This document shows, in pieces, positions 57,442-64,000 of a DNA stretch of 64,000 nt. The notes under the pieces are model-generated. The model had not been told where the DNA came from. It saw only the letters and a list, made by a program, of their open reading frames with translations, and made no database searches. How positions within the stretch are numbered: the stretch's first letter is position 1; each line of letters begins with the position of its first letter. Position numbers and translations under genes: made by a program. Origin of the DNA: RYN-122 sp963761655 (GTDB taxonomy: Bacteria > Actinomycetota > Actinomycetes > Mycobacteriales > SCTD01); assembly GCA_963761655.1 (NCBI GenBank), contig CAVXHI010000011.1, positions 310,001 through 374,000 on the forward strand, in the 5' to 3' direction.

Positions 57442-58515
57442 CTAGAGCTCGAGGTCGCAGGCGCCGGCAGCAGCCGACACGCAGGTCTGGATCAGGACGC
57501 CGTCGCCCTCGGCGGCGGTCGTGAGGGTGCCGTCGCGCAGGTCGCGGACGGCGCCGGAGCGCAGGGGGACGACGCAGCCGAAGCAGATGCCCATGCGACA
57601 CCCGGACGGCATGAGCACACCGGCGGCCTCGCCGGCGTCGAGCAGGGCGGTCGCGCCGTCGGCCTCGACCGTGACGTCGCTGCGGTCGAAGCGGACGGTG
57701 CCGCCCTCCCCGACGACGACGGGGGCCGCGCGGAACCGCTCGGTGTGCAGCGTGAGGCCGAGGCCGGTGAGGTGCTCCTCGAGGGCGTCGAGCATGCCCG
57801 CGGGGCCGCACGCCCAGGTCTCGCGCTCGTGCAGGTCGGGCACCAGGCCGGCGACGTCGCTCGCGCTCAGCATGCCGTCGACGTCGGTGTGCTGCTCGAC
57901 CAGCCGGATCCGCCCGGCCGCGGCCATCGCCCGGAGCTCGCCGCCGAAGACGACGTCGTCCTTCGTGGGGGCGCTGTGCACGACGACGGCGTCGTCGAAG
58001 GCGTGGTTGCGGAGCATGCCCATGACCGGGGTGACGCCGCTGCCGGCCGTGACGAACAGGGCCTTCGCGGGCAGCGTCTCCGGCTGCACGAACTCGCCGG
58101 CCGCATGGTCGAGCTGCACGACGGTCCCGGGCGCGGTGCGCCGGACGAGGTGGTTGCTCACGACGCCGTCCGGGATCGCCTTCACCGTGATGGCGATGCA
58201 GCCGTCGGGGCGGTCGACCGGGGAGGTCAGGGAGTAGGTGCGCCACTGGCGGACGCCGTCGACGTCGACGCCGAGGCGGACGTACTGGCCGGGGCGGTGG
58301 CCCTGCCAGCCGCGGCCCGGCCTGATGACCACGCTGACGGCGTCGCGCGTCTCGGGGCGGACCTCGACCACGCGGCCGCGCAGGGCGGCGCCGCTGCGGA
58401 GCGGGTCGAGCAGGTCGACGTAGTCCGAGGGGACCAGCGGGGTGGCCAGCGCCTCGACGACCTTCAGGGCGCGGTCGCGGAGGGTGCGAGGGCGGGTGGG
58501 GGCGGGGGCGGTCAC
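57442..58515 (-). CDS. Ferredoxin reductase, desaturase electron donor
   Basis: Flavin/2Fe-2S oxidoreductase of 357 aa: FAD domain (RTYSLTSPV, about residues 45-145), NAD(P) domain (AGSGVTPVMGML, about 145-255) and a C-terminal ferredoxin domain with the CRMGICFGC ligands and a fourth Cys in LIQTCV. It passes electrons from NAD(P)H to the desaturase 10 bp downstream. GTG 58515; divergent from a PucR-type regulator. Confidence 0.92.
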   Translation of the reverse strand: MTAPAPTRPRTLRDRALKVVEALATPLVPSDYVDLLDPLRSGAALRGRVVEVRPETRDAVSVVIRPGRGWQGHRPGQYVRLGVDVDGVRQWRTYSLTSPVDRPDGCIAITVKAIPDGVVSNHLVRRTAPGTVVQLDHAAGEFVQPETLPAKALFVTAGSGVTPVMGMLRNHAFDDAVVVHSAPTKDDVVFGGELRAMAAAGRIRLVEQHTDVDGMLSASDVAGLVPDLHERETWACGPAGMLDALEEHLTGLGLTLHTERFRAAPVVVGEGGTVRFDRSDVTVEADGATALLDAGEAAGVLMPSGCRMGICFGCVVPLRSGAVRDLRDGTLTTAAEGDGVLIQTCVSAAAGACDLEL

Positions 58516-58597
58516 AGGACTACTGTCCCCGCCGGCGGGGGTGATCTCCTGCCCGTACGGGGTGGACCCGGCCGAGGGCTTTGTTCGCGGAGGACAG

Positions 58598-59767
58598 ATG
58601 AGCGGCGAGGACGTCACGGGGCTCGCCCTGGACCCCGCCGTCGTCGCCACGTTGCGCGAGGGCCTGCCCGACGTCGCCCTGGAGGCGCTGCGCCGGATCA
58701 CCGAGGAGGTCCCGGAGTACGCCGGCGCCTTCGCCGGGTCGATGGGCGAGACGATCCGCCTGGCGGTGCAGACCGCCCTTGGCGCGTTCCTGCGGCTGGC
58801 CGAGCAGTCCCGGGACGCCGACGCCAGCACGCCGCTGCAGGGCGCGCTCGAGGGGGCGTACGCCCTCGGTCGCGGCGAGGCGCGCAGCGGCCGGTCGATG
58901 GACGCCCTGCAGGCGGCGTACCGCGTGGGCGCACGGGTCTCGTGGCGGGAGCTGAGCACGGCCGGCGTCCGGGAGGGCCTCCCGGCCGCGACGGTCGCGC
59001 AGTTCGCCGAGCTGGTCTTCGCCTACATCGACCAGCTGTCGGCGGCCAGCGTCGCGGGCCACGCCGACGAGCTGGCCACCACCGGCCGGGTGCGCCAGCA
59101 GCTGCTCGACCGGCTCGGCGCCCAGCTGCTGGACGGCAGCGACCCCGACCTGCTGCTGGCCAGCGCCGAGCGCGCCGACTGGGCGCCGCCCTCGACCCTG
59201 ACGGCCGTCCTGCTCCCCCCGGTCCGGGTCCGCGGGGCGGCCGCCCTGCTCGACCCGCGCACCCTGCTGGTCTCCGGGGACGTCGTCGGGGCGGAGGAGT
59301 CGGTGCTGCTCGTCCCCGACGTCACGCCCGTGGGCCGGGTGCAGCTCCTGCGGGTGCTGGCCGGACGGGAGGCCGCCGTCGGCCCGGCCCGGCCGTGGAC
59401 CGACGCCGCCGCGTCGCTGTCCCGAGCCGTCCGGGCCCGCGCCCTCGCCCCGCGGCAGGACGTCGTCGACGCCGACGCCCACCTGGCCGCCCTCGTCCTC
59501 GGTGCCGACCCCTCCGCGCTCGCCGACCTCCGCGCCCGGGCGCTCGCCCCCCTCGACGCCGTCAAGCCCGAGACCGCCGCCCGGCTGGCCGAGACGCTCC
59601 GGTCCTGGCTGCTGCACCAGGGGCGGCGCGAGGAGGTGGCGGCCGAGCTCGTCGTCCACCCGCAGACCGTCCGCTACCGCATGGGCCAGCTGCGCGAGCT
59701 GTTCGGCGACCGGCTCACCGACCCGGACGCCGTCCTCGAGCTGACCGTGGCCCTCGCCCTGCCGTGA
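58598..59767 (+). CDS. PucR-family regulator
   Basis: Protein of 389 aa with a helical N-terminal RsbRD-like sensor part and a C-terminal PucR helix-turn-helix (LVVHPQTVRYRMGQLRELFG). AGGAG-like CGGAGGAC precedes ATG 58598. It diverges by 82 bp from the reductase-desaturase pair, a layout seen in other actinobacteria, so control of membrane lipid desaturation is the likely role (inference). Confidence 0.88.
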   Translation: MSGEDVTGLALDPAVVATLREGLPDVALEALRRITEEVPEYAGAFAGSMGETIRLAVQTALGAFLRLAEQSRDADASTPLQGALEGAYALGRGEARSGRSMDALQAAYRVGARVSWRELSTAGVREGLPAATVAQFAELVFAYIDQLSAASVAGHADELATTGRVRQQLLDRLGAQLLDGSDPDLLLASAERADWAPPSTLTAVLLPPVRVRGAAALLDPRTLLVSGDVVGAEESVLLVPDVTPVGRVQLLRVLAGREAAVGPARPWTDAAASLSRAVRARALAPRQDVVDADAHLAALVLGADPSALADLRARALAPLDAVKPETAARLAETLRSWLLHQGRREEVAAELVVHPQTVRYRMGQLRELFGDRLTDPDAVLELTVALALP

Positions 59768-59816
59768 CCTGCGTCCCAGCTGGAATCGGAGCCGGGGGCC
59801 CGCCCTTCGCCCTGGG

Positions 59817-61019
59817 GTGACCACGACGGCGACCCTCCCCCGGCCGGTCGCCGCCGCGACACCGGTCTGGCTCAGCCTGGCCGCGCTCGCGGTGGGCGGC
59901 TTCGGCATCGGCACCACCGAGTTCGCCACCATGGGCGTGCTCCCGCAGGTGGCCGACGACCTCGGCGCGACCATCCCGCAGGCCGGTCACCTGGTGTCGG
60001 CGTACGCGCTCGGCGTCGTCGTCGGCGCCCCGCTGCTCGCGGTGCTGGGGGCCCGGCTGCCCCGCAAGGCCCTGCTGCTGGCCCTCATGACGGCGTTCAC
60101 CCTCGGCAACGCGCTGTCCGCGCTCGCCCCGGGCTTCGGCAGCCTGGCCCTGGCGCGGTTCGCCACCGGCCTCCCCCACGGCGCCTACTTCGGGACGGCG
60201 AGCATCGTCGCGGCGTCCCTCGTGCCGCCCGAGCGCCGGGCCCGCGCCGTCGCCCGGGTCATGCTCGGGCTCACCGTCGCGAACGTCGTCGGGGTCCCGC
60301 TGGTGACCCTGCTCGGGCAGCAGCTCGGCTGGCGGAGCACCTACTGGACCGTCGCCGTCATCGGTGTCCTCACCCTGGTGGCCGTCAGCCGGTTCGTCCC
60401 GCCCCTGGCCGCCCTCGACGGCGCCAGCCCCCGCCGCGAGTTGGGCGCCCTCCGACGCCCGCAGGTCTGGCTCACGCTGCTGGTCGGCGCGGTCGGGTTC
60501 GGCGGCATGTTCGCCGTCTACAGCTACATCGCCCCCACCCTGACGACGGTCTCCGGGTTCCGGGACGACCAGGTGCCCATCGCGCTCGCCCTGTTCGGGA
60601 TCGGCATGACCCTCGGGACGGAGGCGGGCGGCCGGCTCGCCGACCGGTCCGTCGTCGGGACCATCGCCGTCGGGCTGTCCTCGGTCGTGGTCGTCCTGCT
60701 CGCCTTCACGCAGACGGCGCACTCGGCCGTGCCCGCCGCGGTCACGGTCCTGCTGGTCGGGCTGTCGAGCGCCCTGTTCCTGCCCGCGCTGCAGACCCGG
60801 CTCATGGACGTCGCCGGGGACGCCCAGTCGCTGGCCGCGGCGGGCAACCACGCCGCCCTGAACATCGCCAACGCCGTCGGGGCAGCCCTGGGGGGCGCCG
60901 TCATCGCGGCCGGGCTCGGGTACACGGCACCGGCCCTGGTGGGCGCGGGCCTCGCCGCCGGGGGGCTGCTGGTGCTCGGCGCGTCCGTGGCGCTGGAACG
61001 CCGCACGCCCGTCGGCTGA
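59817..61019 (+). CDS. MFS efflux transporter (AraJ/CmlR-like)
   Basis: Drug/sugar-efflux-type major facilitator of 400 aa with 12 membrane helices. The FGIGTTEFATMGVLPQVADD opening of the arabinose-efflux/chloramphenicol-resistance group and the helix-4 RFATGLPHGAYFG motif are present. Exported substrate unknown. The gene ends 21 bp before a strong hairpin terminator. Confidence 0.9.
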   Translation: MTTTATLPRPVAAATPVWLSLAALAVGGFGIGTTEFATMGVLPQVADDLGATIPQAGHLVSAYALGVVVGAPLLAVLGARLPRKALLLALMTAFTLGNALSALAPGFGSLALARFATGLPHGAYFGTASIVAASLVPPERRARAVARVMLGLTVANVVGVPLVTLLGQQLGWRSTYWTVAVIGVLTLVAVSRFVPPLAALDGASPRRELGALRRPQVWLTLLVGAVGFGGMFAVYSYIAPTLTTVSGFRDDQVPIALALFGIGMTLGTEAGGRLADRSVVGTIAVGLSSVVVVLLAFTQTAHSAVPAAVTVLLVGLSSALFLPALQTRLMDVAGDAQSLAAAGNHAALNIANAVGAALGGAVIAAGLGYTAPALVGAGLAAGGLLVLGASVALERRTPVG

Positions 61020-61040
61020 CCCCGTGCCCCGGACACGGGA

Positions 61041-61080
61041 CCGCCCCCGCGGGCGACGTGTCCGTCGCCCGCGGGGGCGG
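61041..61080. terminator. Strong two-way hairpin terminator
   Basis: A perfect 17-bp inverted repeat (CCGCCCCCGCGGGCGAC at 61041-61057 and its complement at 61064-61080) with a 6-nt loop. It sits between the MFS gene (plus) and the tmRNA 3' end (minus) and can stop transcription from both sides. Confidence 0.85.
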
Positions 61081-61132
61081 ATCCAACAGCGGGCGTCCGT
61101 GAGGACGTACGCACGCTCAGACTTCAACAACG

Positions 61133-61500
61133 TGGAGGTGGCGGGAATCGAACCCGCGTCCTCCGGTACCGCAACAGGGCTTCTCCGGGCGCAGCTGACT
61201 GTGCTTTTCTCGGCCCTCCCGGTGACGCCAGCGACCCGGGAACGGGCTCAGCCACTGTGAGCTCACCGCCCGACCCCGTGGCCGGACCGGACGGTGGTCC
61301 TCCTAGCGATGCCAGGTCCTGGGCCGGAGGCTCTCCCAGGCTGACAGCGACGCACTAGCTGCTAGGCAGCGAGGGCGTACGCGCGCGGACTGTTGTCGGC
61401 GCTTGTGTGTTGTGCAGCGTTGTTGGTTAACGAGATCATCGCTGCCTTCCTCGGCCCGCTTCCCCTGCCCCGACATCCGGAGTCGAGACCTGTCACCCCC
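61133..61500 (-). ncRNA. ssrA: tmRNA (transfer-messenger RNA)
   Basis: Rescues stalled ribosomes. The 5' end GGGGGTGACAGG and the 3' end, with T arm GCGGGTTCGATTCCCGC and acceptor CACCTCC-A, pair as a tRNA-like acceptor. The tag reading frame ends at a TAG (61364-61362), and the last 12 codons (61400-61365) give ADNSPRAYALAA, the expected ALAA-ended degron. The first tag codon is inferred from known actinobacterial tags; an Ala five codons earlier is an alternative. The CCA end is not encoded. About 368 nt. Confidence 0.92.
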
Positions 61501-61552
61501 TGGTAGGTGGAACTGTCGTGCCCCTCCAGCGTACGCCGCACCCGGCCTGCCG

Positions 61553-63994
61553 TCAGGACCGGACGTTGAGGCCCGGTTCCTGCCGCGGCACGGGCAGGCG
61601 GACCTGTCCGCCGAGCCGCACCTGCGCCGCCGGCACCGGGCGGCCGTAGAGCCACCCCTGCGCGACGTCGCACCCGAGCTCGCGCAGCGCCTGCGCGTGC
61701 TCGGCGTCCTCGACGCCCTCCGCGACGGCACGCGCCCCGAGGCTGTGCGCGAGCTGGACCGTCGCCCGGACCAGGGCGGCGTCGTTCGCGTTGACGAGCA
61801 TCCCGCTCACGAACGAGCGGTCGACCTTGAGCTCGTTGACGGCGGTCCGCTGCAGGAACGCCAGGGACGAGTAGCCGGTCCCGAAGTCGTCCACCGACAG
61901 CTCGACCCCGCTCCGGCGCAGCGCCGCGAGGACCTCCTCGACGACCTCCAGCTCGCTGGTCGCCGTCGTCTCGGTGATCTCGAGGACGAGCGCCGACGAG
62001 GGCAGGCCGCTGCGCGACAGGAGCACGGCGACATCGTCGGGCAGGGACCGGTCGAGCAGCGAGCGGGCGGCCAGGTTGACGGCGACGCGGAGCTGGTGCC
62101 CGTCGGCGTGCCACTGCGCGCACGCGGCGAGCGCGAGCTCGAGCACCCGGAGCGTGAACGGCCGGGCTAAGCCGGACTGCTCGACGACGCCGACGAAGTC
62201 CGCCGGCGGCAGCAGCCCGCGCACCGGGTGCTGCCAGCGGCACAGGGCCTCGGCGGAGACGACCGTCCCGGTCAGCAGGTCGACCTGCGGCTGCAGGTGC
62301 ACGACGATCTCGTCGCGCTCGAGCGCCAGGCGCAGCTCACTGACGAGCGACTGGCGCTGCACGGAGCTGTCGTCGCGGGCCGCCTCGTAGCGCAGCCAGG
62401 ACGCCCGGGCGCCCTTCGCCTGGTACATGGCGACGTCGGCCCGGCGGAACAGCTCCGCCTCCTCGTGCGCGTCCTGCGGGTGGCAGGCGATCCCGATGCT
62501 GGCCTCGATCGACAGCCGGAGGCCCTCGAACTCGACGACGGCCGCGAGCAGCTGCAGCAGGCGCTCTGCCAGCGGCTCGGCCTCGGACGGGTCCACCAGC
62601 CCCGGCAGGAGCACGGCGAACTCGTCGCCGCCGAGCCGCGCCACCAGCCCCTCGTCGCCGACGGCGGCCTGCAGCCGGGCCGCGACCTCCTGCAGCAGGA
62701 CGTCACCGGCGGCGTGCCCGAGGGTGTCGTTGATCTCCTTGAAGTGGTCCAGGTCGAGCAGCAGCAGCGCGGTGGTCGCGTCCCCCGCGAGCGCCGCCCG
62801 GGTCTCGGCCTGCAGCAGCACCCGGTTCGCCAGGCCGGTCAGCGCGTCGTGCGTGGCGTCGTGCCCGTGCCGGGCCGCCTCCTCGAGGACGTCCTCGTGC
62901 AGGAAGGCGTTCTGCAGCGTGCTGCTCACGGCGTGGGCGTAGGTCGACAGGACCTGCCGCTCCCGGCTGGAGAGCGTCACCGCGCCGCGGAACAGCAGGC
63001 GCAGGGCCCCGATCCGCCCCGACGGCGACACCAGGGGCGCGGCCAGCGAGGTCGTGACGACGCCGTCGCCCGCCTCGTCGTCGCGCAGCGGCAGCACGGT
63101 CGGGCCGAGGACCTGGCAGCCCTCCTCGACCACGTGGAGCTGCTCGTCGACCAGCCGGCAGACCCGGACGCCCCGGGCGCCCCGGGGGTCGAGCCGCAGC
63201 TCGACGTCGTCGCAGCGGAAGAGCACGCGGGCGCGGCGCAGGGCGGCGGTCGCGACCTCGTCGGCCTCGAGCCGGTTGAGCTCGCGGCTGGCGACCTCGA
63301 GCTGCCGCCAGACGTCGCGCTCCTGCCCGGCCCGGAGGTACGCGCGGTAGGTCAGGAACAGCACGAGCGCCAGCGGCGGGACGCCGAGCAGGAGGCCGGG
63401 GCTGCCCTCCTGCACCACGAGGACACCCACCGGCAGGGCGACGTTGCCAGCGAACATGAGCGCGGTCACGGGGGCGTTCCCGAACAGCACCCTGCGGTAC
63501 TCCTCCTGCTGCGCGACGGCGATGACCGCGCTGGTCAGCAGGGTGTTGCAGACGACGTACGCGCAGGCCGCACCGACGAGGGCCAGCACGCCCGACAGGT
63601 GCCCGACGCCGGGCCGGTGCCCCTGCGTCAGCAGTGCCTGGACACCGCTGGCCACCGCCACCGACAGGCAGCCGACGGCACCGTTGAACACGACCTTGGC
63701 CCGCGGACGGTGCTGGAGCAGGTGGCTGGCGGCGATCGCCGGGCCGAGCAGCAGCACCAGCCAGACGGCCGGGACCGTGGCCAGCCCGACGACGACGGCC
63801 GCCTCGCTCCACACGAGCGACACGTGGTTCGCGCCGAACCGCACCGACTGCAGCGGGTACTCCGCGAGGACGACCAGCAGGCCGAAGACGACCAGCACGC
63901 CTGCACCGGGCAGGCCGGGCCGCGGGAGGGTCAGCGCCGCGGCCGCCATGACGACGAGGGCCGCCGCGGTCACGCCGCGCACGAGCAGGAGCAC
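61553..63994 (-). CDS. GGDEF-EAL bifunctional cyclic-di-GMP protein with membrane and GAF-like sensor (5' end may be cut)
   Basis: At least 813 aa. Residues about 8-220 hold seven or eight membrane helices of MASE-like type; about 230-370 look like a GAF domain; then GGDEF (455-459 in RLGGDEFAVLL) and EAL (582-584 in SAEALCRWQHP). Later EAL-domain residues are also present (LVLEITETTATS, SVDDFGTGYSSL, LKVDRSFVSGM), so both synthesis and hydrolysis of cyclic-di-GMP are possible. The frame is open to base 64000, so the true start could lie outside the window; GTG 63994 is the last start codon visible. Confidence 0.9.
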   Translation of the reverse strand: MLLLVRGVTAAALVVMAAAALTLPRPGLPGAGVLVVFGLLVVLAEYPLQSVRFGANHVSLVWSEAAVVVGLATVPAVWLVLLLGPAIAASHLLQHRPRAKVVFNGAVGCLSVAVASGVQALLTQGHRPGVGHLSGVLALVGAACAYVVCNTLLTSAVIAVAQQEEYRRVLFGNAPVTALMFAGNVALPVGVLVVQEGSPGLLLGVPPLALVLFLTYRAYLRAGQERDVWRQLEVASRELNRLEADEVATAALRRARVLFRCDDVELRLDPRGARGVRVCRLVDEQLHVVEEGCQVLGPTVLPLRDDEAGDGVVTTSLAAPLVSPSGRIGALRLLFRGAVTLSSRERQVLSTYAHAVSSTLQNAFLHEDVLEEAARHGHDATHDALTGLANRVLLQAETRAALAGDATTALLLLDLDHFKEINDTLGHAAGDVLLQEVAARLQAAVGDEGLVARLGGDEFAVLLPGLVDPSEAEPLAERLLQLLAAVVEFEGLRLSIEASIGIACHPQDAHEEAELFRRADVAMYQAKGARASWLRYEAARDDSSVQRQSLVSELRLALERDEIVVHLQPQVDLLTGTVVSAEALCRWQHPVRGLLPPADFVGVVEQSGLARPFTLRVLELALAACAQWHADGHQLRVAVNLAARSLLDRSLPDDVAVLLSRSGLPSSALVLEITETTATSELEVVEEVLAALRRSGVELSVDDFGTGYSSLAFLQRTAVNELKVDRSFVSGMLVNANDAALVRATVQLAHSLGARAVAEGVEDAEHAQALRELGCDVAQGWLYGRPVPAAQVRLGGQVRLPVPRQEPGLNVRS

Positions 63995-64000
63995 CCGGGC

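Noticed and set aside
1..64000. Insertion sequences, prophage, CRISPR arrays or defence islands
   Set aside because: No transposase, integrase, repeat-spacer array, Cas or recognisable defence gene was found. The HipA-like trio is the closest candidate and is listed as a finding.

Overview
The window is a very GC-rich (clearly above 70%) chromosome segment of an actinobacterium. Support comes from GTG starts, 4-bp GTGA/ATGA gene overlaps, mycobacterial-type gene sets (clpS-DUF2017-mec-cysO-cysM-murI-phosphodiesterase-rph-rdgB; a DesA3-like desaturase with its reductase) and a tmRNA whose tag ends in ALAA. The genus cannot be fixed from sequence alone. I see no insertion sequence, prophage, integrase, CRISPR array or rRNA, and no gene-free stretch longer than about 300 bases except the one filled by the tmRNA.

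Layout. 0.1-6 kb: two paralogous orphan substrate-binding lipoproteins around an SGNH hydrolase, then a divergent TetR gene with an operator inside its promoter, and a DUF427 gene. 6-11 kb: the homogentisate pathway (hppD, Lrp-type regulator, hmgA, fahA, alpha/beta hydrolase). 11-13 kb: an XRE regulator and a second-type methionine aminopeptidase fired from one symmetric promoter, then a coiled-coil membrane protein. 13-21 kb: phenylacetate catabolism (paaABCDE, a divergent TetR regulator with a clear operator, and further on paaI-paaK), with a WS/DGAT acyltransferase and a small secreted protein between. 21-28 kb: anti-sigma-type ATPase, molybdate regulator plus modABC, pyruvate carboxylase. 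28-31.4 kb: zinc-ribbon protein, BNR propeller with a Gly-Gly-tailed ubiquitin-like protein, STAS-like protein overlapping an ECF sigma gene. 31.4-38.4 kb: a frameshifted acyl-CoA ligase, then a minus-strand run ilvA-MFS-SDR-unknown-SDR. 38.4-44.5 kb: HipA-like kinase, DUF3037 and membrane protein, flavin monooxygenase, dusB, frameshifted maf, DUF427, DUF3618, peroxiredoxin and an odd tRNA. 44.5-50 kb: SGNH lipoprotein, two glycosyltransferases, methyltransferase, rdgB and a frameshifted rph. 50-56 kb: phosphodiesterase, murI, cysM-cysO-mec, DUF2017, clpS, AMP-forming ligase, NYN protein. 56-64 kb: desaturase and ferredoxin reductase, PucR regulator, MFS exporter, a strong two-way terminator, tmRNA and a GGDEF-EAL protein that reaches the window edge.

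How it works together. Tyrosine/phenylalanine and phenylacetate are drained through two ring-opening routes, and pyruvate carboxylase can refill the TCA cycle. The lower PAA genes (paaF, G, H, J, Z) and a maleylacetoacetate isomerase are not in the window. The cysM cluster makes cysteine through a sulfur-carrier protein.

Two patterns cut across the window. Many genes look leaderless: a TAnnnT -10 box sits 6-7 nt before the start codon. Three genes (acyl-CoA ligase, maf, rph) each carry exactly one extra base while conserved motifs continue in the next frame, which points to sequence errors or fresh mutations. The best candidates for something new are the propeller plus ubiquitin-like pair, the SDR-unknown-SDR operon, the symmetric XRE/MAP promoter, and the class I tRNA with a UAG anticodon.
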